64,000 nucleotides of DNA, taken from Bacillota bacterium. GTDB lineage: Bacteria > Bacillota > Clostridia > Lachnospirales > Lachnospiraceae. Each line of letters starts with the position of its first letter. Position 1 is the first letter of the stretch. The notes under the pieces were generated by a model, which searched no databases, had not been told where the DNA came from, and saw nothing but the letters and a program-made list of their open reading frames with translations. The position numbers and the translations under genes were made by a program. Positions 17,474 to 26,527 of this stretch are shown here, one piece after another. The stretch spans positions 23,254 to 87,253 of the forward strand of contig JAEWCQ010000034.1 in the NCBI GenBank assembly GCA_023390555.1. Direction: 5' to 3'.

Positions 17474-19483
17474 TTATTCAATCCGAAAAACTGACACTGC
17501 CTCTAACAATGCATCGGACTGCGTTTTTGTTGTCTCTGCAAGGCGGATGACCTCGTCGGACTTGGCTGCAATTGCAGAAACCTCCTGTGAAATACGATAG
17601 GCTCCCTCTGCTTCCTCATTCGATGCGCTGGTGATTCCTTCGATTGTCGTGACCATGTCGCGCATGGAAGCAAAAAGTTCTTCCGATGATGCACTGAAAT
17701 CAATCACCATTCCGTTGATTTCATTTGAATTTTCACTATACTGTCTGCTGGTATTGACAAGCGTATCGTAATCCTTCAACACCTGCTGATCCATGAATTC
17801 CAGAATCTCCCCTGCGCTCGATGTCAGCGCATCGACTGCTGCTATAATCACCTGCGTGACCTCCTGTATTCTGGATACTGCATTCTCAGAATTCTGGGCA
17901 AGGCTCCCGATTTCCCCTGCCACAACGGCAAATCCTCTTCCTGCCTCACCGGCTCTGGCTGCCTCAATTGCGGCATTCAGGGAAAGCAGACTTGTCTGTG
18001 AAGTAATATCCAGAATTGCCTCTGAGAGTTCATTGATCTGGTTGACTGCCCTGGACTTTTCAATTGCCAGCTTCAGGCTGTCTTTTGTTCTTGCATAGAC
18101 GGTAAAAGCAGTTTCTTTCGAGTCAATCGCATTGCTCTTAAGCTTATCCGTCATCTCATTCATGTCACTTACAACGCCGGCACCATCCTGCGCCTTCATG
18201 GCAATCGCCTCTACCGTTTTCTCAATTTCGGTGGAAGTGGAATTCATTTCCTCAGTCGAGGCGGCAGTCTCCTGCGCTCCCGCCGAAAGTGACTCCGATG
18301 TTCCTTCTATTTCACGGATGCTCTGATTCAACAGATTCATGTCCGTATGAATGGATGTCAGGCTCTGTCCGACATTTTTAGATTCCTCCATCACTTTTTC
18401 TATAATATCTTTCATGGAAAGACGCATCTGTTCCATGGCATTTGCCAGCACTCCTGTCTCATCCCTGCTCTTTAAAAGTGAAGCAGGTATTTCTCCGGTA
18501 AAATCTCCCTCTGCTATCGTATGCAGATGCTCCGAGACCTGACGAATCGGTTTCGCTATCTTTCCTGCCATCCGCACGGTCAGAAGAATGCTCACCGCGA
18601 CAAATCCGACTGAAATAATAAAAATGGCCAGAGACAGCTGATTTACCTTTTCCATTACCTCTGATTTTGGTGCGGTAATCGCAATAGACCAGTCCAATCC
18701 CTCAATGGGCGCATAACCCATATACTTTGTCACACCCTCATAGCGGTAGACACCGGTTCCCTCTTTCCCTTGTGTCATGGACTGCACGAGCGCAGATAAC
18801 TCGGTTAAACTGCTGTCTTTTTTTGCTTCATCCACTGGGTTATACATGTTTTCAACAAGTGTTTTATCGTGATGTGCAATCATGGTTCCCGAAGAACTTA
18901 CTATAAATGCCTCCCCGCTCTTCCCATACTGAACTGTATCCGTATAGTCACTCAGAACCGTACCGTCACTGACAGCGAGCAGCACGCCCTCCACTTTATC
19001 CTGATATACGATTGGAACAGCGTAAACCAACACAAACGAACCGTCCGATTTACTTAAGATCGGATCCGAGACTGATACATCGCCTGCAGCAGCCTTCAAA
19101 AAATAATCCCGGTCTGATATATCTATGCTTTTGCCATCGGTATACTCCGCATTTCCTTTCAGATCAGCAATCCCCATACGCAGATGGCCGCTACGGTCTG
19201 CTTCACTTTGCAGCTTTTCCAGCTTTTCTTTCGTCGAAAGGTCATCCGTCTGCATCCAGTCACTGCCTGCCAGTGCCTCCAGTGCATTCGTCTGTACTTC
19301 AATTGTCTTTTCCACCACATTTGCCGCTTCTCTGGTCGCAGACAGAATCGAGTCTTTGAGACTTTCAGTCAGTGCTTCCCTCGATACCAGATACGAAGTG
19401 ACCCCAATACCGACACATACCAGACATAGGAGTCCGGTGAAGACCATTGATAGCTTTGTTTTGATACTTTTGAACTGAAACAT
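17474..19483 (-). CDS. Methyl-accepting chemotaxis protein with extracellular Cache domain
   Basis: 669 aa receptor. Membrane helix 1 (about 11-33) is followed by a dCache-type sensor of about 250 residues (MGIADLKGNAEYTDGKSIDI...DRDYFLKAAAGDVSVSDP is typical), helix 2 (about 280-305), a HAMP domain and the signalling hairpin. The hairpin tip reads QTSLLSLNAAIEAARAGEAG followed by RGFAVVAGEIGSLA. The Cache fold of this type usually binds amino acids or small organic acids, sometimes through a periplasmic partner. AGGAGG lies 5 bases before the ATG. It is a single-gene unit divergent from the XRE-type regulator. Confidence 0.92.
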   Translation of the reverse strand: MFQFKSIKTKLSMVFTGLLCLVCVGIGVTSYLVSREALTESLKDSILSATREAANVVEKTIEVQTNALEALAGSDWMQTDDLSTKEKLEKLQSEADRSGHLRMGIADLKGNAEYTDGKSIDISDRDYFLKAAAGDVSVSDPILSKSDGSFVLVYAVPIVYQDKVEGVLLAVSDGTVLSDYTDTVQYGKSGEAFIVSSSGTMIAHHDKTLVENMYNPVDEAKKDSSLTELSALVQSMTQGKEGTGVYRYEGVTKYMGYAPIEGLDWSIAITAPKSEVMEKVNQLSLAIFIISVGFVAVSILLTVRMAGKIAKPIRQVSEHLHTIAEGDFTGEIPASLLKSRDETGVLANAMEQMRLSMKDIIEKVMEESKNVGQSLTSIHTDMNLLNQSIREIEGTSESLSAGAQETAASTEEMNSTSTEIEKTVEAIAMKAQDGAGVVSDMNEMTDKLKSNAIDSKETAFTVYARTKDSLKLAIEKSRAVNQINELSEAILDITSQTSLLSLNAAIEAARAGEAGRGFAVVAGEIGSLAQNSENAVSRIQEVTQVIIAAVDALTSSAGEILEFMDQQVLKDYDTLVNTSRQYSENSNEINGMVIDFSASSEELFASMRDMVTTIEGITSASNEEAEGAYRISQEVSAIAAKSDEVIRLAETTKTQSDALLEAVSVFRIE

Positions 19484-19757
19484 GTAATCCTCCCTGTATT
19501 TTCCGACTTTTTACTCTTTTGTTCGATATAATTCTACAAAATATTGTATAATTTCATGTATTCGAACTCTACCTTTCCGGGTACATTGTCATTGTTGTGT
19601 CATTGACAATTTCTCCGCAGGAAAAGAGACGGAATATCATGTTGTGATATAATACAGCATTGAGTAAAATCCGGGCCGGAACAGAGGATACACTTCCTGG
19701 ACACAAGGCAGTGCCGCATCCCAAATAGAAATAAGTACACAAGGAGGCTCCTGAATT

Positions 19758-21326
19758 TTGATGCACATAAAGTTTTGTGATTGTCTGAAGCGGCTGCTTA
19801 CTGAACTGGGAATCAGTTCCAGCCGTTTGGCAAAGGCCATAAACGTCGACAGTTCTCTGGTAAATCGCTGGATCAACGGGAAACGAATCCCATCCTACAG
19901 TACAGCTTATATTGAAAATATCGCTGACTATTTATGTAAAAATATACATAATACCTTTCAGGAACAACAGATACAGGATTTTATCAACGACATCTGCGGC
20001 ACAATGGACCATGCCGAAACTTTCAAAGATCAGGTGCAGTATGTATTACTGGAAGCACAGGGATATTCCATCCAATGCGCACAAAAGGAAAAGCTGAGGC
20101 AAAAAAGTCCCCCCGCCATCAAATACCATTCGATTGAGATTCCGGAGGCCGACCGCCTTTTTTCGCTTTCGGAGAAGGACAAGTTTCTGACTACCTGCGG
20201 ACAGATCACGGAAACCTGCCTGTCCATGCTGGAGGCAGCTCTGTCTGTAAAAGCCCAAAATCAGAACACCATATACATTGTTTATGACGATTATTTTTTT
20301 CCGGATCTCTGGTCCGGAAATGAGTTTACACAGCTCACGGAAAAATTGTTCAAAGCCGCACAACAGGGCTGGAAAATAGCACTTTTTCTGCGATTAACCT
20401 ATGACACGAAGCATTTGCTGCGCCTGATGGAACTTGCAAAACCATTGCTGTTTACCGGAAAATTCACACCCTATTACATACCGGACGGAGACAGCGCTGC
20501 CCCCGGAAAGGGGCTGTTCGCAGTCCCGGGCGTAGGCATGCTGTCCTGTCTTTCAAATGAAATATTTGCGTCTCTTCCCTATGCACTCTACTTCACCACC
20601 CCTTCTATTTTGGACATCTATCTGTCACAGTTAAAACAATTTCTGAAAGAGCACGCAATTTCATTCCTGGAAAGACACTATGGAAAGAAATACTGTTACA
20701 GCAGTATCAAACGCATGGAACGGAATTCGGGCAGCCGTTTTCTCTACAACTATTTTTTCAGTATGATGACAATTCCAGAATCACTGTACTATAAACTGCT
20801 GGACAGCCAGCATCTTACCGATGAGGAAAAAGAAAAATCCATGGAACTATACCAAAGACGCTATCACTCCTTTCTTTCCAACATCCAGCACTATTTCTAT
20901 TTTGATATCTATACGGCCTCCTGTATGGATGAATTAATTGAGCATCACCAGATTTATTTCTACAGTTATGCAGGCGTAAAGACCATCACACTGGAAACGG
21001 CTGATGTCATCGAACATCTCCGTTATATGATCTATCTCCTTGAATCCTACGAGAATTACCAGATTGCTTTCTACCAGACCGCTTACCGGGAGGATACCGG
21101 CCAGAAGATGTACTGTCTTGTAAAAGAACATCATGGAGTCCTCTTCGAGCTGCACAACTTAAACGGTCATCAGGCAAACCTGAAGATTACTTCTGAAGAA
21201 CCGATGCTGACGGCAGGTTTTTACTCCTACCTGAGAAATATCTGGGAGCGGATTCCGCCTGTCAACAAGAACAAATCCGATGTGATCCGCTGGCTTGACA
21301 GCACTATTAACGTTTTAAAAGCATAG
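19758..21326 (+). CDS. XRE-type helix-turn-helix protein with a large unknown C-terminal region
   Basis: 522 aa. Residues about 5-60 form a Cro/XRE-like DNA-binding domain (LLTELGISSSRLAKAINVDS followed by SLVNRWINGKRIPS). The remaining ~450 residues are soluble, rich in Tyr, Phe and Leu, and match nothing I can name. They could be a ligand-sensing or TPR-like helical region. Two adjacent starts are possible: TTG at 19758 or ATG at 19761, behind AAGGAGG at 19741. The gene stands alone and is divergent from the chemoreceptor gene, which it might regulate. Similar long one-domain regulators recur in Lachnospiraceae genomes. Confidence 0.7.
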   Translation: MMHIKFCDCLKRLLTELGISSSRLAKAINVDSSLVNRWINGKRIPSYSTAYIENIADYLCKNIHNTFQEQQIQDFINDICGTMDHAETFKDQVQYVLLEAQGYSIQCAQKEKLRQKSPPAIKYHSIEIPEADRLFSLSEKDKFLTTCGQITETCLSMLEAALSVKAQNQNTIYIVYDDYFFPDLWSGNEFTQLTEKLFKAAQQGWKIALFLRLTYDTKHLLRLMELAKPLLFTGKFTPYYIPDGDSAAPGKGLFAVPGVGMLSCLSNEIFASLPYALYFTTPSILDIYLSQLKQFLKEHAISFLERHYGKKYCYSSIKRMERNSGSRFLYNYFFSMMTIPESLYYKLLDSQHLTDEEKEKSMELYQRRYHSFLSNIQHYFYFDIYTASCMDELIEHHQIYFYSYAGVKTITLETADVIEHLRYMIYLLESYENYQIAFYQTAYREDTGQKMYCLVKEHHGVLFELHNLNGHQANLKITSEEPMLTAGFYSYLRNIWERIPPVNKNKSDVIRWLDSTINVLKA

Positions 21327-21349
21327 GCTCCTTCCTATGTATCAAAAAA

Positions 21350-21385
21350 ACTCCTGAGGTCTTATGCCTCAGGAGTCTTTCCTTT
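21350..21385. terminator. Bidirectional terminator
   Basis: A perfect 10-bp stem (ACTCCTGAGG / CCTCAGGAGT) with a 7-base loop has a T-rich run on the right and an A-run on the left. It serves both the XRE-type gene and the convergent NYN gene, whose stop codon lies inside it. Confidence 0.85.
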
Positions 21386-22324
21386 TTTCCCGTTTATAAT
21401 GACAACACAGCGGTTCTTCTTTCTCTTCACCTCTGCATTCTCGATACTCAGAACAAATTTACTGAACTGGTTATACCCATAATTCTTAAAGTTAAAATCC
21501 TGATACTTGTCGTGCACTCTGCTGCCAAGCGTCGCCATGTCAATTCCCTGTTTGGATACGATCTGCCGGATATATTCCTTGACATCATTCTCACTGTATT
21601 CCTGTTTTCTTAAGACCACATAGACAGAGCTGTTCTCCTGTATAATCTGAAATTCAGGCATACTTTCAATTAATTTACGGATTGTCGTAAATCCATAATT
21701 TCTTTCATCAAAGTCGGAATAGGTCCGCTGCAGCGTACTCTTGATTCCTCCAAGACCTGCTTTCTCATTCTGCACGATCATGTTAAAGATCGCCTGCTTG
21801 ATTTCTTCGCTGCTGGCAATACTGTCATTCTTATTTTCTGCCTGCTCTTGCTGTGTATCGTTTCCGCCAGCCGTATCTTCCTCTTCCAGATCTTCCTCGA
21901 AAATTTTCTCCAGAATCTTATATTCCGTACAGGCAGCTTTCAGAGTTCTCGAAGCCTGATTGGAACCCATACCGATTACTTCCATACCCGCCTCACGCAG
22001 CCGGTTTACCAATCGGGTGTAGTCACTGTCGTTGGATACGATACAAAAGCCGTCTACGTTATTTGCGTAAAGGATGTCCATGGCATCGATGACCAGCATA
22101 ATATCCGCTGCATTCTTGTAGTTCGAGTAATGGGGCTGCTGAATGGAGACAATTGCATATTCCAATGCCTTTTCATTCCATTTGCGCATGCTGTCCACGG
22201 TGAAATCACCGTACATTCGCTTATAAGTGACAATTCCATAGGACCTCAATTCATTGAATATATTATCCAGATACTTGATATCCGCATTCTCCGCATCGAT
22301 CAACAATGCATATTTTTTTTCCAT
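21362..22324 (-). CDS. NYN-domain nuclease-like protein with two LOTUS/OST-HTH domains
   Basis: 320 aa cytosolic protein. Residues 1-145 form a NYN (PIN-like) domain with the acidic set seen in active members: LLIDAENADIKYL, ADIMLVIDAMDIL and FCIVSNDSDYTRLV. After an acidic linker (145-170) come two winged-helix OST-HTH/LOTUS units, roughly 172-240 and 245-310, each with a GF/GYxxF-like pattern (NYGFTTIRKLIESMPEF, NYGYNQFSKFVLSIENAEV). NYN proteins cut RNA; LOTUS domains bind RNA, including folded RNA, in animals and bacteria. The target in bacteria is generally unknown. It is a single-gene unit. Confidence 0.88.
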   Translation of the reverse strand: MEKKYALLIDAENADIKYLDNIFNELRSYGIVTYKRMYGDFTVDSMRKWNEKALEYAIVSIQQPHYSNYKNAADIMLVIDAMDILYANNVDGFCIVSNDSDYTRLVNRLREAGMEVIGMGSNQASRTLKAACTEYKILEKIFEEDLEEEDTAGGNDTQQEQAENKNDSIASSEEIKQAIFNMIVQNEKAGLGGIKSTLQRTYSDFDERNYGFTTIRKLIESMPEFQIIQENSSVYVVLRKQEYSENDVKEYIRQIVSKQGIDMATLGSRVHDKYQDFNFKNYGYNQFSKFVLSIENAEVKRKKNRCVVIINGKKGKTPEA

Positions 22325-22410
22325 AGCTCTTTCCTCTTTCCTGAACTTCGGTTTTTCTTATTATAGCATTTACCGAAACGATGCACAATATCACGGATTC
22401 ATTGTATGTT

Positions 22411-23118
22411 CTACCAGACTGCCTTCTCACATGGATACGGCTGTTCCAGAGGATTTACCGGCCTGGCCCAACGTACTGCATTTCGGATAATGCGCTGAAT
22501 CTGCGGTATATGGTAGATCGGATATTCTTCATGTCCCGGCTGGAAATAGAAGATTTTTCCTCTCCCGCGCGTAAATGTACAGCCGCTGCGGAATACCTCA
22601 CCGCTCTGAAACCATCCCAGAAAAATCACATCATCCGGTTTCGGAATATCAAAAAACTCACCGTACATCTCCTCCTGCTCCAGAAGAAGCGGTTCCTGAA
22701 CCCCCTCTGCAATTGGGTGTCCCGGATTGATGCAGATCAGCTTTTCCCGGTCTCCGTCGTGCCATCTGAGATTGAGCGTCGTGCCAAGCAGTGACTTCAT
22801 GATCTTGCTGTGATGTGCAGAATGCAATGCAATCAGCCCCATTCCCTGCAGCACTCTCTGTTTCACTCTTTCCACCACATCATCCGAAACCCTGTCATGA
22901 CCGACGTGTCCCCACCAGATCAGTACATCCGTTTCCTTGAGCACCTCCTCTGTAAGACCATGCTCCGGCATATGCAAAGTCGCATACCGTACCTCAATAT
23001 CTGTCTCTTTTCCAAGAAATTTACCCAGACATTCATGGATACCGTTCGGGTAAATGCGCTTTACCTCCGGATTTTCCTGTTCATGAATATATTCATTCCA
23101 TATCGTAACTCTTAACAT
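22411..23118 (-). CDS. ThuA-domain protein
   Basis: 235 aa with a class I glutamine-amidotransferase-like fold of the ThuA family: MLRVTIWNEYIHE, DVLIWWGHVGHDRVSDDVVE, GMGLIALHSAHHSKIMKSLLG and the GRGKIFYFQPGHEEYPIY end motif. The family is linked to trehalose and other sugar use in rhizobia, but its chemistry is not settled. It is third in a tight operon behind the beta-mannosidase-like gene and the TIM-barrel gene, 4 bases after the latter. A sugar-derivative role (for example on a keto-glycoside) is inferred from this company. Confidence 0.85.
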   Translation of the reverse strand: MLRVTIWNEYIHEQENPEVKRIYPNGIHECLGKFLGKETDIEVRYATLHMPEHGLTEEVLKETDVLIWWGHVGHDRVSDDVVERVKQRVLQGMGLIALHSAHHSKIMKSLLGTTLNLRWHDGDREKLICINPGHPIAEGVQEPLLLEQEEMYGEFFDIPKPDDVIFLGWFQSGEVFRSGCTFTRGRGKIFYFQPGHEEYPIYHIPQIQRIIRNAVRWARPVNPLEQPYPCEKAVW

Positions 23119-23122
23119 GAAC

Positions 23123-23902
23123 TTATCCCTCCTTATTTCTGTTTAGCCAGTCTGCGGATTTCTGTATAAAATCCAGATAATTTGGGGCATCAAAATGCTC
23201 TATGGCCAGAAATCCGTCATAGTGAGAGACCTTCAGCCTTTCTATCATTTCTTTCATTTTCAGGAATCCATAACCGACAGGAGAAGGACAGATATTTCGA
23301 TTGTCGTCGTAAGCCCTGTCCTTACAGTGCACATGAACAATCCGATCCTGAAGCAGATCAAGTGCCTCCAGTTCATCTTCCCCGCTCAAAATAAAATTGC
23401 CGGTATCAAATGTCATACCAAGTGCAGGAATTTCCCTAAGAAACTTCCGGACACCGCTTATGGTGTGCAGCGGACTGGTTCTGTCATCAAAATCCTCAAT
23501 GGTAGTCCGGATTCCGCTCTCTCCGGCAAGCCGCGTCAAATATGCCGTTCCTTCCAGCATGCGTTTCAGTTCTGTTTCACGCTCCGCTGCTTCCGGCTTT
23601 GTATAAAAGCCCGGTACGACCATGATTTTACCGGCACCTACCGCCCGGGCAAGCGCAATATGCCTCCTGCATTTTTCCGGATCACAGCCCTGGGCGAAAT
23701 CATAAAATCCATACATGCTGGAAACGGTAAACTCGTGACGCATAAGCACTTTTGAAAGTTCTTCCGGCTCGGCAACCGCATCCCGGTCAACCTCAACTGC
23801 GGTGATCCCAAATTCCCTGATTTTTGAAAGAACCGCATCAACCGTACAGTTCTCCTGTTTTGCGGCCTCCAAAACGTGGTGATAAAATACAGACAGCTTC
23901 AT
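23123..23902 (-). CDS. Sugar phosphate isomerase/epimerase-like TIM-barrel protein
   Basis: 259 aa of the xylose-isomerase-like TIM-barrel superfamily. Metal-site residues are visible as TIEDFDDR (Glu), FDTGNF (Asp), VHVHCKDR (His) and LAIEHFD (Glu), the usual Glu-Asp-His-Glu set. These enzymes epimerise or isomerise sugars, or dehydrate inositol derivatives. The gene ends 4 bases before thuA and starts 2 bases after the GH2 gene's stop, so all three are surely co-transcribed. Together they suggest processing of an unusual mannoside or oxidised sugar rather than plain mannobiose. Confidence 0.85.
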   Translation of the reverse strand: MKLSVFYHHVLEAAKQENCTVDAVLSKIREFGITAVEVDRDAVAEPEELSKVLMRHEFTVSSMYGFYDFAQGCDPEKCRRHIALARAVGAGKIMVVPGFYTKPEAAERETELKRMLEGTAYLTRLAGESGIRTTIEDFDDRTSPLHTISGVRKFLREIPALGMTFDTGNFILSGEDELEALDLLQDRIVHVHCKDRAYDDNRNICPSPVGYGFLKMKEMIERLKVSHYDGFLAIEHFDAPNYLDFIQKSADWLNRNKEG

Positions 23903-23904
23903 TC

Positions 23905-26379
23905 TTAATTCTCCCTGTGTTCTATGATATCATAATTACTGATGATTTTTAACTGTTTCCGGAAATCTTCCTCCGTGTAATTCTGTGCCAAATCTTTCTT
24001 TTGGATTGCAATCACTCTCGAAATCTCAGGCTCGAGGTCAAAATAGTTGTCGGAGAGTATCGCATCGATTTCTTCAAATTCGATTCCGACTCTTCTGGCA
24101 AAAGCATCTGCCGTTACGGTCATCTCATAGACGTCCGCTGTTTCTTTCCACTCCACGGAAATGTGCGGATTGAGGAAATGGAACTGCTTTGGTTTTACCA
24201 AAAGCGCAAATTCCTGTGTGAGCACCTCGCCGTTTTCCCATATTTCAAAGACCAGATAACTGTTGCGTGCATCTTCCCTGCTCAGTGGCGGAAGTTCTAT
24301 TTCTTCTATTTTAGCTGCTGCGAGTTCGCAGACTGTGCTATGCTTACTTCCTTCCTGTAAAATACCCTTTTCCTGGTGCACGATCCGATAGCGGAATGTT
24401 CCTTCCAGCCTGCTTCTTCTTTCATTGGATAGATAAAAAGCTGCCGTTCCGTCCTCGATTTGCGCTGTGAGCAGAACCGGAGCGTAACTCCTTTTTACAA
24501 TGTAGTGCGATGCCTTCCATCTGCCGTAGTAATCAATCGTTGCCCATGAAATGACCGGATTGCAGTCATTCAGCTGCCAGTAGGTACTGCCGAGGCATCT
24601 GCCTTTATTGCTACGAAAATGTGAGATGGCTGTATCAAGGCAATCCCCCTGTAAAATCTGCGTCGTATAGATCATGGTCTCAAAATCTTTTGGATTCTGA
24701 TAATACTGAAACAGATAATACATCAATGTCATATTTCCATGGCCATTGTCAACGCATTTCTGATGTGCTTCCATCACATTGGAAAACAGATTATACTCCT
24801 CTTCCGTTGTAAATGTTTTTACTGTCTTGATGGACGGTACGGACTGGAATCCGTATTCGCTCGCAAAACGGAAATATTTCTTGCGGAAGTCTTCAAACGG
24901 TTTTTTCCCATGCCACACATCCCAGTAATGTGCATCTCCGGCTCCTTCCAGATCCGGATGATCAAATCCGCCGCCTGCAGAAGGGGAAGACGGCCAGTAG
25001 AAGGTCTGCGGATCCAATTTTGTCAATGTTTCCGGGATGATTCGTTCAAACATGGTAAGGTAATCCTGCCGAAGCTTTTCATTTGGCGGCAGCCCCCAGT
25101 GATCCCATCCGGATTCCATTTCATTATTTCCGCACCACATAGCAAGCGAAGCGTGATTGCGGATTCTTCGTATATTATCTTCAAATTCAGCCTTGATATT
25201 TGCTTCAAAATATTCCGTCAGATCATATACGGCACATGCGAACATAAAGTCCTGCCAGACGATCAATCCAAGTTCATCGCAAAGATCATAAAAATAATCG
25301 GCGGGATAATTTCCGCCTCCCCATACACGGACGCAGTTAAAGTTTGCCCTGACACAGTTTTCCAGCAGTTTTTCTGTCCGCTCTTTCCCGGTACGGCCCA
25401 GCAGATTGTCCTCCGGAATGTAGTTTGCTCCTTTGGTAAAAATGACTTTCCCGTTGATTTCAAAACCAAAGCTCTCGCCCCAACGGTCTTTTTCTTTTTT
25501 TATCGTCAGTGTGCGCAGACCGATTCTCTTCGTTTTCTCCCACACCTGTTTTTCTCCATTGCTCAAGAGAAGTCCCACTTCATACAGCGGCTGTTCTCCA
25601 TACCCGTTTGGCCACCACAGATCCGGTTTTTCCACCGTACACTGAAATTCCTGCTGCTCACAGGCGTCCTGTTTCTCTCTGTACAGGACATTTCCGAATC
25701 TGTCCTGCAGGATAAATTCCAGTTCCAGCCCTTCTGAACCTCCCGTGAATTCATTTTCAACCGCAATATCCAACGTTACCTGATCCTGCCCATGTCTCTG
25801 TGTCACATAGAAATCCGAGATTTTCCCTTCCTGCACCTCTTCGATATAGATGTCTCTCCAGATTCCAAGATCGGGAAGCTGTGGACCCCAGTCCCAGCCG
25901 AACATGCTGTGCGCCTTGCGGATCTGCTGATATCCGTCCACTGTGCTGGAAACACCCCAAAGCCTCTTTTTTCCGGCAGCCTTTTTGGCATATTGCAGCG
26001 GTGAACGCAGCAGGATGTGAATCACATTTTCTCCTATATGCAGATCCTGTTTGATCTCGATACGGTAAGTCCGGTGCATATTGTCGGTTTCCGCCACTTT
26101 TTTCCCATTGATCCGAATTTCGGCAAGCGTGTCCAGTCCCTCACAGACGAGAAACAGACTTTTTTTCGCAAGCTCCTTTTCGCCCACCGAAAACGTTCTT
26201 TCATACGCATAGTCAAATGCGGATAATTCCCTGATTTCTTCCTCGTTTTCTCCCCAAAACGGATCTTTCATCGCACCGTTTCGCAATAAATCGGTATAGA
26301 CACTTCCGGGTACCTGCGCGTCCTGCCAGATACCATCCGCTGTGCAGCGCATCTTCCATGCACCATTTAATTCTATCAT
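23905..26379 (-). CDS. GH2 beta-mannosidase-like glycoside hydrolase
   Basis: 824 aa without signal peptide, hence cytosolic. An N-terminal jelly roll (WKMRCTADGIWQDAQVPGSV) and Ig-like domains precede the TIM barrel. Catalytic acid/base Glu420 lies in WCGNNEMESGW and nucleophile Glu508 in FASEYGFQS. WGGGNYPADYFYDLCDELG and VWQDFMFACAVYD are characteristic of the mannosidase branch of GH2. It would release mannose from the non-reducing end of short beta-mannosides. It leads a three-gene operon with an epimerase-like and a ThuA protein. The promoter carries the 64-bp element shared with the alpha-galactosidase gene, and an AraC regulator is divergent. Combined galactomannan or galactoglucomannan use is plausible. 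Confidence 0.88.
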   Translation of the reverse strand: MIELNGAWKMRCTADGIWQDAQVPGSVYTDLLRNGAMKDPFWGENEEEIRELSAFDYAYERTFSVGEKELAKKSLFLVCEGLDTLAEIRINGKKVAETDNMHRTYRIEIKQDLHIGENVIHILLRSPLQYAKKAAGKKRLWGVSSTVDGYQQIRKAHSMFGWDWGPQLPDLGIWRDIYIEEVQEGKISDFYVTQRHGQDQVTLDIAVENEFTGGSEGLELEFILQDRFGNVLYREKQDACEQQEFQCTVEKPDLWWPNGYGEQPLYEVGLLLSNGEKQVWEKTKRIGLRTLTIKKEKDRWGESFGFEINGKVIFTKGANYIPEDNLLGRTGKERTEKLLENCVRANFNCVRVWGGGNYPADYFYDLCDELGLIVWQDFMFACAVYDLTEYFEANIKAEFEDNIRRIRNHASLAMWCGNNEMESGWDHWGLPPNEKLRQDYLTMFERIIPETLTKLDPQTFYWPSSPSAGGGFDHPDLEGAGDAHYWDVWHGKKPFEDFRKKYFRFASEYGFQSVPSIKTVKTFTTEEEYNLFSNVMEAHQKCVDNGHGNMTLMYYLFQYYQNPKDFETMIYTTQILQGDCLDTAISHFRSNKGRCLGSTYWQLNDCNPVISWATIDYYGRWKASHYIVKRSYAPVLLTAQIEDGTAAFYLSNERRSRLEGTFRYRIVHQEKGILQEGSKHSTVCELAAAKIEEIELPPLSREDARNSYLVFEIWENGEVLTQEFALLVKPKQFHFLNPHISVEWKETADVYEMTVTADAFARRVGIEFEEIDAILSDNYFDLEPEISRVIAIQKKDLAQNYTEEDFRKQLKIISNYDIIEHREN

Positions 26380-26428
26380 AGATGTCCTCCTGTCTTCTCT
26401 CTGCTGATCTGTATCGTTTCTATTGATA

Positions 26429-26492
26429 ATTATAGGCAGGAATGCTATATTTTAATAGAATGAAGTTCATGAAAAATAGCACAAATCTCTAT
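26429..26492 (-). promoter_or_regulatory. AraC-dependent promoter element of the GH2 operon
   Basis: On the minus strand the element ends in GCCTATAATTATC, a clear -10 (TATAAT), but has no recognisable -35, as expected for an activator-dependent promoter. The 64 bases align without gaps to 31774-31837 upstream of the GH36 gene, with about 48 identical positions. Conserved blocks are ATTATAGGCA, ATAGAA-GAAGTTC and CTCTAT. It lies between the GH2 gene and the divergent AraC gene. Confidence 0.7.
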
Positions 26493-26527
26493 ATCAATTT
26501 CATCCACTTATTATCAGGAGTATTTCT

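Noticed and set aside
24739..25737. Long open frame on the plus strand opposite the GH2 gene
   Set aside because: It is antisense to conserved catalytic sequence, has no ribosome-binding site and its translation is Cys/Phe/Arg-rich without motifs.
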